Of a stretch of DNA of 64,000 bases, positions 17,770 to 26,794 are shown piece by piece. The notes under the pieces are model-generated. The model did not search any database. It was not told the origin of the DNA and saw only the letters and a list, made by a program, of their open reading frames with translations. The first letter of the stretch is position 1. Each line of letters starts with the position of its first letter. The DNA is from Virgibacillus oceani. Lineage in GTDB: Bacteria; Bacillota; Bacilli; Bacillales; Amphibacillaceae. The stretch lies in the NCBI RefSeq assembly GCF_014638995.1, contig NZ_BMFR01000001.1, forward strand, positions 1-64,000, read 5' to 3'. Made by a program: the position numbers and the translations under genes.

Positions 17770-18459
17770 ATGAAAAAAACAGTAATGATAGTTGATGATC
17801 AAGACGAATTAAGAGAATCAATTTCAACATTTTTACACAATGAAGGTTATCACACGGTAAAAGCTCGTAATGGTAATGAGGCGTTACGTCTTCTTAAAGA
17901 GAACCAAAATGTCGATATTATTTTACTTGATGTCATGATGCCTGATAAGGATGGGTATGTGACGTTACGTGAATTGCGAATGGCCCAAGTTAGTATCCCA
18001 GTAATTATGCTAACAGCTAAAACAGATGAGCTAGACAAACTTCTAGGACTTGAAATGGGTGCAGATGATTATATTACAAAACCGTTTAGTTTGCGTGAAG
18101 TAGTTGCAAGGATGAAGGCTGTTCTAAGAAGAACGTCTAGTGAGCAAACGGGCGATGAATGGATTCACCAAATAGATATTAAAATTAACCTCTCTACATA
18201 TGAGGTCTTTGTCCATGGAACAAGGGCTAATTTAACCCCTACAGAATTTAAACTTCTAGCTACACTTGCAGAAAAGCCTGGTCGAGTTTATAGCAGATTA
18301 CAGCTTATGAACATTGCGATGGGAGAAGCATTTGCTAATTATGAACGTTCGATTGACACCCATGTTAGTAATTTAAGAAGAAAGTTAACTAAGCTTGGAT
18401 CTTCTGCTACTATCAAAACTGTTTACGGGATTGGTTACCGGTTTGGAGGGGAAGAATGA
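17770..18459 (+). CDS. OmpR-family response regulator (candidate copper regulator)
   Basis: A 229-residue regulator with a receiver domain (acidic pair Asp9-Asp10, phosphorylated Asp54 in LLDVMMPDKDG, Lys in TKPFS) and a C-terminal winged helix (LTPTEFKLLATLAEKPGRVYSR; YERSIDTHVSNLRRKL). I chose ATG 17770; the in-frame ATG at 17746 is further from the AAGAAAGGAA ribosome site. It overlaps the sensor kinase gene by four bases. OmpR-type proteins bind direct repeats just upstream of the -10 region, which is what the recurrent promoters show, so it is my first candidate for their regulator (inference). Confidence 0.92.
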   Translation: MKKTVMIVDDQDELRESISTFLHNEGYHTVKARNGNEALRLLKENQNVDIILLDVMMPDKDGYVTLRELRMAQVSIPVIMLTAKTDELDKLLGLEMGADDYITKPFSLREVVARMKAVLRRTSSEQTGDEWIHQIDIKINLSTYEVFVHGTRANLTPTEFKLLATLAEKPGRVYSRLQLMNIAMGEAFANYERSIDTHVSNLRRKLTKLGSSATIKTVYGIGYRFGGEE

Positions 18460-19835
18460 AGCTTAGGAGTAAAGTGCTTATCTCATTGACGGCTGTGGTT
18501 ATATTCATGGGGCTATTTCAATCTTTATTTTTTCAATCTCGTGTGGAGAAAATGTTTGAAAATTATCTTTCCGAAAGTGATGAAATGAGGGTTAGAACGA
18601 TTAAACAAGCTGTATCCTCTTATTATGTCTCAACGGGTTCACTTGAAGGTATAGATCAAATTCTTGAGGTTTCAAACCAAATGAATATGAATATGCGAAA
18701 TATGATGGGGAGTATGGAAAGAACTATTGGGGTTATCATTTTAGATGCTTCAGGTGAAGTAATAGCGGATACAACAAATAACATGGAAAAAAGCAACAAG
18801 ATGTCAATCAAAGATCCTCTTAAAATAAATGGCAAAACGATTGGAACATTTATTGCGTATCCAAATAAGAGCGCGACTGTTTCTCGTTTAGAACAGCAAT
18901 TTGTCCAATCGGTTAATTTATCAATCCTTTTTGGGTTCCTTTTTGGTGGCTTAATTACGTTGATGATTGGATACTTTCTTTCTAAAAAAATAACTAGACC
19001 CCTTTCACAGCTCGTATCAGGTATTGGTCATGTGTCAAAAGGAAATACAAAATTTCGGGTGACGATTGATTCTAAAGATGAATTCAAGCAGCTTGGTGAT
19101 GCCTTTAATCAGATGACAGACACGCTTGAACGTACGGAACGCATACGGAAATCCCTCGTTGCTGACGTTGCGCACGAGCTAAGAACACCACTTTCTATCA
19201 TAAGAGCAAAACTAGAATCTATTCAAACTGGAGCACTAGAAGCAACGGAGGAAGTTATCTTACGCGTAAGTGATGAAGTGTATCGCCTTTCAAGACTTGT
19301 CAATGACTTGCAGCAGCTAAGCCTTGCGGAAGCAAGAACACTGCCATTAAAAAAAGAGCCAACAGAAGTAAATGAATTTATTGAAACCATTATTTCCCAG
19401 TTTCAATGGTTTGCAGAAGAAAAAAATATTACACTTCATTTAAATAAAATCTCCACTGATCTATTTCTGGAAATAGATCGTGATCGTATCACACAAGTCA
19501 TTGTTAATCTTCTTGGCAATGCAATTCGTTATTCACCTGAAAATGGAACAGTAACTATCAATGTAAAGGTAGAAGGGCGTTCAGCTATCATTAGCTTTCA
19601 AGACACAGGAACCGGGATTGAGCAGGAAAATATCCCATTTATTTTTGAACGCTTCTATCGTGCAGATGAATCGCGAAAACGTGATAAGGGTGGAGTTGGG
19701 CTAGGTCTTTCGATTGCCAAAGGTTTTGTTGAGGTACATGGCGGGACAATTAAAGTGAAAAGTGTTATAGGAGAAGGAACGACGTTTGAGATCTCTTTAC
19801 CTATAAAAAAGGAAACTATGGGAAAGACTGATTGA
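18456..19835 (+). CDS. Sensor histidine kinase with methionine-rich extracellular loop
   Basis: A 459-residue kinase: TM1 (about residues 8-26), extracytoplasmic sensor (about 27-152), TM2 (about 154-175), HAMP, HisKA with His240 (VADVAHELRTPLS), and HATPase with N (LLGNAIRYSPENG), G1 (DTGTGI) and G2 (GVGLGLSIAKG) boxes. The sensor holds a cluster NQMNMNMRNMMGSM at residues 74-87, plus other Met. Such methionine clusters are typical Cu(I)/Ag(I) ligands, so I infer copper or silver sensing. It has no close sequence landmark of CusS. It is coupled to the response regulator by an ATGA overlap. Confidence 0.9.
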   Translation: MKLRSKVLISLTAVVIFMGLFQSLFFQSRVEKMFENYLSESDEMRVRTIKQAVSSYYVSTGSLEGIDQILEVSNQMNMNMRNMMGSMERTIGVIILDASGEVIADTTNNMEKSNKMSIKDPLKINGKTIGTFIAYPNKSATVSRLEQQFVQSVNLSILFGFLFGGLITLMIGYFLSKKITRPLSQLVSGIGHVSKGNTKFRVTIDSKDEFKQLGDAFNQMTDTLERTERIRKSLVADVAHELRTPLSIIRAKLESIQTGALEATEEVILRVSDEVYRLSRLVNDLQQLSLAEARTLPLKKEPTEVNEFIETIISQFQWFAEEKNITLHLNKISTDLFLEIDRDRITQVIVNLLGNAIRYSPENGTVTINVKVEGRSAIISFQDTGTGIEQENIPFIFERFYRADESRKRDKGGVGLGLSIAKGFVEVHGGTIKVKSVIGEGTTFEISLPIKKETMGKTD

Positions 19836-20136
19836 AATTAAATAGAGCATAATTGCGACGGTATGATAAAAAAAGTTGTTTGCTACCACGTCATTTCATT
19901 TCTTCCATTTTTCTTCTTACCGGCAAAAAGGAAAGGATCCTGAAAAGTAAACGGGATTCTTTTATTTTACCAAAAGCAAATCATTTAATGGCAACATTCA
20001 TACGTTGTTAAATATGTAATTGATTATAGGGAAAATTGTCAGTTTATATGTCAAATGCAGTTCTATGATGGAGATTAGAATTGAGTGTTAATCCAAAGTA
20101 TTTCCTAGAAAAGAAAAAATTAAAATCTTATGCAGC

Positions 20137-20168
20137 TCCACACTTTCTACAAACCTTTCTCTTATAAT
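20137..20168 (+). promoter_or_regulatory. Shared-motif promoter (site h), orphaned
   Basis: TCCACA (20137-20142), N3, TCTACA (20146-20151), N11, TATAAT (20163-20168). It is one of the best matches, but no intact gene follows within 400 bases. Confidence 0.6.
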
Positions 20169-20269
20169 GAAATTCAGGTTTACGAATAAGATGATTTTTA
20201 GATATCAAAATACTTTATAAATTGGTTTTAACCTCTTGCTCATCAAATGGTCATGAAAATCAATTAATG

Positions 20270-20415
20270 TTGATCCCGGTGCAACTGCCCGTAAGACTCC
20301 CACCTCAAAACATGAGGTGAATAAAATGTGTTTAGGTGGGAGTTATCGGACGCAAACACCTCGATTCATTCAACTAACAATCAGTGGGATAAGCGCAAAA
20401 ACCTCCGCTGATTGA
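20270..20415 (+). mobile_element. Possible relic of an IS200/IS605-family right end
   Basis: Two nested hairpins lie close together: ACTCCCACCT/AGGTGGGAGT (20296-20305 with 20334-20343, enclosing ACCTCA/TGAGGT) and AATCAGTGGG with CCTCCGCTGATT (20379-20413), ending TGATTGAAG. This arrangement resembles the 3' end of tnpB genes, where the terminal hairpins and omega-RNA lie. An open frame runs through to a TGA at 20414, but a stop upstream leaves only about 55 codons. No transposase is intact here. The assignment is by resemblance only. Confidence 0.45.
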
Positions 20416-20621
20416 AGTTTCACTTTATAAAAATGATTTTTGTGTCTTGACTAGAAGATACATCACAATATTACTCTAGTCTGAACTTTTGATGGAGAAT
20501 CATTTTCTCTAAAAATAGAGGTAAAGGTCCTTCTGTTCATTAATTCGTTTAAAGAAGAGTAATAGAAAGATGTAACTCATTTACCTTTAGTTAATAGCCA
20601 GATTCAAATGGGGGGGTTACA

Positions 20622-21404
20622 ATGTTTTTTCAATTCAAAAGGAACTGGTTAATTATTTTATTACTTATTATTATTTTGGGGATTATATTGATCATTAATC
20701 AGAGTAATAACACATCTACTGCAAGTGATAATAAAGATGACGGTCTTTTACTAATGTGCACGCTGAGTGAAGCAAATGTTAAAAATGAAAAGGTGATTTT
20801 AAAATTTAGTGGTTTAGTTAATACCTATGAAGATATTTCTCAAATACATTCCTTTAAGGTAGAACTGGAACGAGCTTTTTCAACAAATCTTTCATTAACG
20901 ACGCAACAAGATGAAAAGGAATTAATTAAGTATCAAGGACAAAAAGTTGTTTCTTCATTGCCAAATTCAAAAATAAAGGTAGCCCAAGCAAGTGTTTTGA
21001 AAAAAAACGGAAATTACCAAGTGTATCTAATTGTATCCTTGTTGAGTTACTCAATAGATCAAAATGGCTTTTCTCAAAATTACGATTATCTCAAAAATGC
21101 GTTGGAGAATGCTTCTGTAACACCAAATATTAAAGTAAATATTCAAGGGAGCGTGAATCAGAAGTTGACTCATAGCGGTCAAAAACAAAAAATAATGGAC
21201 ATGTTTAATAGTTTAGGTGCTTCTGTTTCTGAAGGTCTTAATGAAAAGGAAGTAATAAGTCTTTCCGGTTATTCTAAAAAGCTTAGTAATTCTATAAAAA
21301 GTGATAAATATAACATGAATATTCAAATTGCTAGTCGCTTTGACCCACTTGATGGTATAACGACGTTTACTATTGGCACACCTCTTATAACGATAGAATA
21401 CTAA
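20622..21404 (+). CDS. YwmB-like exported protein
   Basis: A 260-residue protein with an N-terminal transmembrane or signal segment (about residues 8-26) and a long alpha/beta region. The C-terminus (NIQIASRFDPLDGITTFTIG then TPLITIEY) and the SLSGYSKKL segment match the YwmB family (TATA-binding-like fold), found near cell-wall genes in Bacillus. The function of YwmB is not known. GGGGGG and an ATG at proper spacing support the start. It sits alone in a tract of decayed genes, so it may be a passenger. Confidence 0.7.
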   Translation: MFFQFKRNWLIILLLIIILGIILIINQSNNTSTASDNKDDGLLLMCTLSEANVKNEKVILKFSGLVNTYEDISQIHSFKVELERAFSTNLSLTTQQDEKELIKYQGQKVVSSLPNSKIKVAQASVLKKNGNYQVYLIVSLLSYSIDQNGFSQNYDYLKNALENASVTPNIKVNIQGSVNQKLTHSGQKQKIMDMFNSLGASVSEGLNEKEVISLSGYSKKLSNSIKSDKYNMNIQIASRFDPLDGITTFTIGTPLITIEY

Positions 21405-22146
21405 TCTGTTGAAATCCCTGTTACTGAAATCAGCAATATTTTTGAACGTTTTTTATCAGTGAACCACAGTAACTTAAAGGCAGATTGGATGAAGAGCTTG
21501 TATATTATCCGAAAAGAGATGTCCTTTTCAAGTGTGTTCAAAGATATAGTCGTTATAATTAGTACTACTATTTTAGCAGTTATGGTAGACCGAACTTTGA
21601 TTAGATCCTCACATGAAATTAGAAAAATAAAATAAAAGAGCAATTCTTTTATGAGTTGTTGTGGTGGTTCATTTAAGAAGATAGGAAAAAAGATGGTATG
21701 ACTCAACAGAGTCCTCGTGATCAGTTGAATATGAGATTCATAAATAGAGTAATAGATATGGAAGAATATTTAAAAACAAAGGAAGTAATCGCACAGCCTT
21801 TATTATTTTCGCCAGTCTATAATAGGCTGGGCCTATTATAATCAGATACTGATTAATTTTCATATATGTTATCATAGAGTCTTTTTTCTCATATTATTTA
21901 ACTAAAGGGCAGCCTGAGATATTAATAGTGATTAAGGCAGCAATTTTACTATTCCCACCACTCTCTTTAATCATCTATTTTTATACTGATCCATGAGGAT
22001 TATTTATTGATTAGAACTATAGTAGCACAAGAAAAGAAGGATGTTTTTGCGAATTTAACTTAAGAAGAAACATGGTAAGGGAAGCGTTACATATACAAAT
22101 GAAAAAGTTATTGGCAAAAGCCTCCATAAAAGAAAGGGAGATATGA
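21405..22146 (+). other. Decayed region after the YwmB-like gene
   Basis: This 742-base stretch has a 48-codon frame at 21489-21635 with a hydrophobic segment and a fair AAAGG site (possibly real, low support), the MSCCGG relic at 21651, its decayed terminator near 21811-21832, and AT-rich sequence with no recognisable gene. Confidence 0.45.
21651..21804 (+). pseudogene. Frameshifted copy of the MSCCGG small-protein gene
   Basis: The DNA aligns with 8569-8721 nearly end to end: it opens with ATG and codes MSCCGGS, then a one-base deletion in the lysine-rich part shifts the frame to an early TGA. After the shift the original frame still reads like the intact gene (DQLNMRFINR, DMEEYLKTKEVIAQP), but its stop codon is lost. 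A weak copy of the terminator follows. The intact copy is at 8569. Confidence 0.75.
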
Positions 22147-22413
22147 TTGGATTTACAGTTTATAACTAAATTAGTAATTTATATTATTGGTGTCGTAGTT
22201 GGAACGGGAATTATAACTCGAGCAACCAATAAATTTATTTTTAAATCGTTTGGTCGTAAACAAAAAGCTTTTTATTCATTTATAACAGTTTCCGTTTTTT
22301 CTGTATTAGGATATGGAGTTCTTGCCTTTATTGGAACAGTGATTTGGCTCATTTACGACCTGAGACGAGTACCCGAAAATAAGAATCATAAAAGAATAAA
22401 TTTATTTGGATGA
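22147..22413 (+). CDS. Small hypothetical membrane protein
   Basis: An 88-residue protein with two hydrophobic segments (about residues 6-24 and 43-68) and a basic end. It starts with TTG after AAAGGGAG. I do not recognise it. It lies in the decayed tract, and an overlapping ATG in another frame ends after eight codons, so the start is uncertain. Confidence 0.5.
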   Translation: MDLQFITKLVIYIIGVVVGTGIITRATNKFIFKSFGRKQKAFYSFITVSVFSVLGYGVLAFIGTVIWLIYDLRRVPENKNHKRINLFG

Positions 22414-23163
22414 GAAATTGGTTGTTTGTTAGCTAAATTAATCATTTTAAATATGAGCCCCGTGGCTGAGGCGTTTTAGAAATAAAAAGTATCTCTACTA
22501 GTCTTGTTTAATTAAATCTACTCAGACCTAAACATTAAAGGACTCCCTATGCCTAAATATAAGCCAATAGAGTTAATTTTGCATTCCTGAAATTTTGATA
22601 TGGAACCTGTTCAACGGTATAAATTGATCATTTAGTCGGTTGATTTAAGTGATGATCAACTTGATTATCCATTGCAATGACACTATTTTTAAAAGGGAAG
22701 ATAGAGTTAGGCGTAACTTCTTCATGATTTAGCTTGAAATGGTATGCTTTTTTGACACAATTAGGAATAAAGGTAGCGGATCCTGGCCTAAATATTGCAG
22801 AACTATGGAATTACCTATTTGACTGCTTTTCTGCTTGGTTTTAACAGCAACTATATCCCCTTGCCAAGTGACAACAAATGCTAGTGCGCTTGCCTTTGGT
22901 GTCACAAAATGCTACGGATAGAAAACAGACATTGATTCAAATGCTTTTGTTTGGTGCGGGTAAAAATAGCAATAAGAGGTGGAATGATAGAAAGTCATAG
23001 TCCGTAAACCATATATTAAATCACCTTTTTTATAGTTAATTTGTTAGTTATTTTCTCCGTAAGTATGTTTGTTATTCTGTCAGAATTATGCAAACGTTTT
23101 ATTTTACATAAATTCGAATCTATGTAGATAAACTACTGTTATAGAATGGAGGTGATATTTACA
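22414..23163 (+). other. Intergenic tract without recognisable gene
   Basis: Some 750 bases with scattered stops in all frames. Short stretches look as if once coding, but I could not tie them to a family. Near the end AGGTGATATTT belongs to the next gene's ribosome site. Confidence 0.4.
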
Positions 23164-23520
23164 ATGATGAGTGGTGTGCTTAAATTAGTTATGACATTGT
23201 TTATGGGATTAGCCATTGCTATCCCAGTTAATACTTCTGTTCATGCGGAGGTGATACCAACTAAAGCAGAAAATGTTGGGGAAGCAAAAGAAAAAAACTG
23301 CATCGAAAAAATGGAAATGATGAAGAAAGAAATGAAAGTGATGATGGAGAACCATGAAATGATGAAGAAGGAAATGAATAGTCTCTTTAATGATTTACAA
23401 GAGAGTGGAAAATTGACGCAAGAACAGATACAGAAACTAAATAGTATCAAACAAATGATGCGTCAGATGGAAGAAAAGATGAAACATATGTCATCAATGG
23501 AAACGGACGAATTAAAATAA
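23164..23520 (+). CDS. Secreted Met/Lys-rich coiled-coil protein
   Basis: A 118-residue exported protein. A signal peptide (VLKLVMTLFMGLAIAIPV, cleavage after VHA near residue 29) is followed by an almost fully helical mature part rich in Met, Lys and Glu (KMEMMKKEMKVMMENHEMM; MKHMSSMETDE). The pattern suits a coiled coil with exposed thioethers that could chelate Cu(I). I chose ATG 23164, eight bases after GGAGGTGAT. A decayed glutaredoxin gene follows 16 bases later, so they probably formed one operon. No family name is known to me. Confidence 0.7.
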   Translation: MMSGVLKLVMTLFMGLAIAIPVNTSVHAEVIPTKAENVGEAKEKNCIEKMEMMKKEMKVMMENHEMMKKEMNSLFNDLQESGKLTQEQIQKLNSIKQMMRQMEEKMKHMSSMETDELK

Positions 23521-23536
23521 TAGGGGGATAAAGGTT

Positions 23537-23759
23537 ATGAATGATGTTACTATCGAAATTTATATAACCTCGACTTGTCCGGATTGTAAAGCAGTAAAAG
23601 AGTATCTCCCGCAACATAATTTCCACTTTACAGTACACGATATAAAAACTTAACAAATTGACAGGAAAAAATATAGTTCCGACGACTGCAATAAATGATA
23701 AGGGTTTTGTCGGATTTGATCAAAATTGGGAAAAAATTGAATCCTTGCTGTTATCTTGA
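23537..23759 (+). pseudogene. Broken glutaredoxin/NrdH-like gene
   Basis: The first frame codes a glutaredoxin start with the active site TSTCPDCKAV and stops at TAA 23651-23653. A second frame then reads TGKNIVPTTAINDKGFVGFD, the usual cis-proline half of the same fold. Between them about eight codons are missing and the frame is shifted. The gene is therefore dead unless a recoding event operates, for which I see no signal. Confidence 0.7.
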
Positions 23760-23850
23760 CCTTAGATTTCTAAAGGCTGTTATCTTTTGTTAGCTCATGT
23801 TTTCTAGTTGGTTATTATTTCCGACAGCAACATGAGCATTTTTTCTACTC

Positions 23851-24121
23851 GGGCCAAGCTTTTATTCATTATATGATTGGCTACTTAGCTATACGAGTAA
23901 TCACGGAAGCTGTCCAGAAATCTGATAGTTATTGGTTCCTTCAGTGTAGCTAAGTAATGAGTTTAACAGGCACTGTTATTGCCATTTTTCTTATAAGATA
24001 CTGCAAACAAAGTAGTTCAATCGATAATATTAATCCGATTCAAAAAAATGAATACATCAAAACTAGAATATTTGTTCTACTCATGATGACTTTTTTTTAC
24101 TGCTTATTGTGGAGTTCAGAG
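23851..24121 (+). pseudogene. Relic of a second lgt gene (3' part)
   Basis: The DNA from GGGCCAAGCT onward matches the last third of lgt at 9272-10099 (HYMIGYLAIRVI; SLTGTVIAIFLIRY; then KTRIFVLLMM), with stops and a frame change between. Only the C-terminal helices remain. With the MSCCGG relic at 21.65 kb it points to an old duplicate of the 8.5-10.1 kb block. Confidence 0.75.
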
Positions 24122-24165
24122 ATAAAAATCTTCAAACAAAACGGTTTTATAACAATAGAAAGGCT

Positions 24166-24194
24166 AAACCCAGCATCTTACAAATGCTGGGTTT
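24166..24194 (+). terminator. Terminator before the ccm operon
   Basis: AAACCCAGCAT and ATGCTGGGTTT form an 11-base perfect stem with a seven-base loop. Confidence 0.85.
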
Positions 24195-24229
24195 GTGTAT
24201 TTGTCATAAATGATATAAAATCCTGTTTC

Positions 24230-24261
24230 CTCACAAAATCTACATATTTTTTGATTATAAT
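24230..24261 (+). promoter_or_regulatory. Shared-motif promoter (site i) for the ccm operon
   Basis: CTCACA (24230-24235), N3, TCTACA (24239-24244), N11, TATAAT (24256-24261), 92 bases before ccmE. It is one of the strongest copies. Confidence 0.65.
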
Positions 24262-24352
24262 CCAATGAGTTGAAGATTATAGAGACGTTTTTGACTTTCA
24301 AATTTCCGAACCATTTTTTAAAGGATAAAAATGAACAAAACGGGGTGATTAT

Positions 24353-24814
24353 ATGAGTAAAAGAGTAAAAATAGTTGTCGTAGCAGGCTTGTTTTTCGGA
24401 ATTATAGGGATGTTGGTTTACACCAGCATTGGTAATGCTGCTACGTTTTATATGACAGTGGATGAACTGGAAGCCAATCAAGCAGGGGCTGTAGGAAAGC
24501 CAATCAAGGTTAGTGGGAAAATTGTAGGGGAATCAATAAATTTTGATCAAGATAAGATTCTATTAACCTTTGAATTACGAAACAAAGTGGATACATATCG
24601 TGTCCCGATTAGGTATGAGGGAGTTAAACCAGACACATTAAATGATGGTTGGGAAGCAATTGTTGAAGGTGAGTTAACATCAGATGGCACATTAATAGCT
24701 TCTGAACTACTCGTAAAATGTCCTTCTAAATATGAGGCGATGGAAGAAGAAGAAGAAAAAATGCCTGCGGATCACCTTGAGTCAAATAAACAACAAGAAG
24801 GAGGCTACGAGTAA
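24353..24814 (+). CDS. ccmE: Cytochrome c maturation heme chaperone CcmE, CxxxY type
   Basis: CcmE carries heme between CcmC and CcmF outside the membrane. The 153-residue protein has an N-terminal anchor (about residues 6-26) and an OB-fold domain (KVSGKIVGESI; LTFELRNK; YEGVKPDTL). The heme-binding residue, His in most proteobacteria, is replaced by Cys123 in CPSKY (C-x3-Y), the variant described for archaea and Desulfovibrio. The acidic tail after it is unusual. It heads a complete ccm operon and has a recurrent-motif promoter. Confidence 0.9.
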   Translation: MSKRVKIVVVAGLFFGIIGMLVYTSIGNAATFYMTVDELEANQAGAVGKPIKVSGKIVGESINFDQDKILLTFELRNKVDTYRVPIRYEGVKPDTLNDGWEAIVEGELTSDGTLIASELLVKCPSKYEAMEEEEEKMPADHLESNKQQEGGYE

Positions 24815-26793
24815 TGGGTGAAATAGGTCGTTGGTCCCTTATCTTTGCGCTATTCATTGTTTTTTATGGAATCATTTCACATTTTGTAGCGATTCGAACA
24901 AGTAGTGAGCGATGGCTTAAAAGTGCCAAACGTTCTGTACTGATCTTAGCGGGACTTACTACATTGGCATCGGGGTCATTAATTTACTTGCTAGTTACCG
25001 GGAATTTTGATTATGAATATGTTGCACAATATTCAAGTTCTGAAATGTCGCTATTCTATAAAGTTACTGCGTTTTGGGGAGGCAATGCTGGTTCCCTGCT
25101 GCTTTGGCTATGGATTCTTAGCATTTACACCGCATTAGTCACGTGGTCCAATCACAAGGATAGTAACCAGTACTTGCCGTGGGTTTCTATATTTCTATTA
25201 GTGATTAATCTATTTTTTGCTTTCATTCTCAATACGATTGAATTTCCATTTGCCCCGAATCCCGAAGAAATGAACGAAGGGAATGGACTTAACCCACTTC
25301 TACAAAATCCAGGAATGGCCGTACATCCTGTTACGCTCTATCTCGGATATATCGGCTTTGCGGTGCCGTTCGCCTATGGAATGGCTGCATTAATGATAAA
25401 AAAGGTGGATTCGACCTGGTTAAAAGTTACTAGACGGTGGACATTGGTATCATGGCTGTTCCTGAGCATGGGAATCATACTTGGATCACAATGGGCATAT
25501 GTAGAACTGGGCTGGGGAGGTTATTGGGCTTGGGATCCAGTGGAAAATGCTTCACTGCTTCCTTGGTTGACAGGTACTGCGTTTTTACATTCAGCAATCA
25601 TTCAGGAACGAAAAGGAATGATGAAAAGGTGGAATATATCCCTTGTTACGATAACATTTCTTCTTACCATATTTGGTACATTCCTAACGCGTAGTGGACT
25701 ACTATGGTCTGTTCACGCATTTTCCAACGGCCCAATTGGGGCTTATTTCTTCGGCTTCATTGGGATATTAGTGGTGGGGTCACTAGCATTAATCTCATCC
25801 AGGTGGTCACTGTTAAAAGCAAAAGGTCGATTTGAATCACCAGTGTCAAGGGAAAGTAGCTTTCTAGTAAACAATCTCTTACTAGTAGTATCGGCCTTTA
25901 CAGTTTTTCTAGGAACAGTATATCCAGTTCTATCCGAAATGATTACAGGTACAAAGGTAATGGTCGGAGCGCCTTATTTCAATCGCGTAAATGTTCCGAT
26001 TTTTATAGCGTTGATCCTGGCAATGGGTATTGGCCCTGTTTTGGCATGGAAACGGTCCAGTCTTAAAGAACTGAGACAGAATCTAATGATACCCATTCTC
26101 ATTACAGTTGTCGCAGCGTCAACATTAATTATTTTAGGAGTTCGTAGCTGGATGGCTGTGTTGGCAAATACCAGTGCCTTATTTGTATTTATGACGATTA
26201 TTCTAGAATTTTCAAAAGCTGTACAAGCAAGGATGAAGGCAACTGGTGAGGCACCAATTCGTTCGTTCTTCATGTTGTTTGTAAAAAACAGACGACGATA
26301 CGGGGGCTATGTTGCCCACCTCGCTGTTTTGTTTATCGTGATTGGACTGACTGGTGCTAGTGCATTTTCGCTAGATTTGCAGCAGGGTCTTAATCAGGGT
26401 GGAAAACTAGAAGTTGGCAACTACACATTAGAGTACCGTGGACCTGGACAAATAAATACAGACTTAAAACAAATTACGTATGCGGAATTTTTGGTTGAAA
26501 AAGACGGTGAGGAAATCGGAGTTATCCGTCCTAGTAAAGAGTCCTATACAAATGGAACCCAACCAACAACAGAAGTTGCTATCGTTAGTTCTCTCCAAGA
26601 AGATTTATATGTTGTTTTAAATGGAGTGGTTGAAGATAGTGGAAAGGCAATCATTCAGGTGAAAATTTTCCCGCTTATTTCCTGGGCTTGGTTTGGTGGT
26701 TATTTGTTGATCTTTGGTTCGTTAATTGCGTTATGGCCTGAAAGATCTCGCAAAATACGAGAAATTCCCCGTTTGAAAATGGAGTCGATGTAA
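24814..26793 (+). CDS. ccmF: Heme lyase subunit CcmF
   Basis: CcmF joins heme from CcmE to apocytochrome c cysteines. The 659-residue polytopic protein carries the tryptophan-rich signature (GGYWAWDPVENASLLPWL) and the early segment AFWGGNAGSLLLW, both conserved in CcmF. Its start overlaps the ccmE stop by one base, with AAGGAGG upstream. Length matches the family (about 640-660). It requires CcmE holo-chaperone and CcmH as partners, both encoded next to it. Confidence 0.95.
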   Translation: MGEIGRWSLIFALFIVFYGIISHFVAIRTSSERWLKSAKRSVLILAGLTTLASGSLIYLLVTGNFDYEYVAQYSSSEMSLFYKVTAFWGGNAGSLLLWLWILSIYTALVTWSNHKDSNQYLPWVSIFLLVINLFFAFILNTIEFPFAPNPEEMNEGNGLNPLLQNPGMAVHPVTLYLGYIGFAVPFAYGMAALMIKKVDSTWLKVTRRWTLVSWLFLSMGIILGSQWAYVELGWGGYWAWDPVENASLLPWLTGTAFLHSAIIQERKGMMKRWNISLVTITFLLTIFGTFLTRSGLLWSVHAFSNGPIGAYFFGFIGILVVGSLALISSRWSLLKAKGRFESPVSRESSFLVNNLLLVVSAFTVFLGTVYPVLSEMITGTKVMVGAPYFNRVNVPIFIALILAMGIGPVLAWKRSSLKELRQNLMIPILITVVAASTLIILGVRSWMAVLANTSALFVFMTIILEFSKAVQARMKATGEAPIRSFFMLFVKNRRRYGGYVAHLAVLFIVIGLTGASAFSLDLQQGLNQGGKLEVGNYTLEYRGPGQINTDLKQITYAEFLVEKDGEEIGVIRPSKESYTNGTQPTTEVAIVSSLQEDLYVVLNGVVEDSGKAIIQVKIFPLISWAWFGGYLLIFGSLIALWPERSRKIREIPRLKMESM

Positions 26794-26794
26794 A

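Larger units (their letters stand above)
19836..20621 (+). other. Decayed intergenic region with orphan promoter and IS200/IS605-like end
   Basis: A 786-base gap without an intact gene. It contains an imperfect stem-loop near 19933-19962 (AAAGGATCC with GGGATTCTTT), a well-matched copy of the recurrent promoter at 20137-20168 that now faces no gene, and paired stem-loops at 20296-20413 that look like a transposon right end. I read it as scar tissue. Confidence 0.5.

Noticed and set aside
22414..23145. Decayed gene fragments
   Set aside because: Short coding-like stretches exist but I could not assign any to a family, so no pseudogene is reported.
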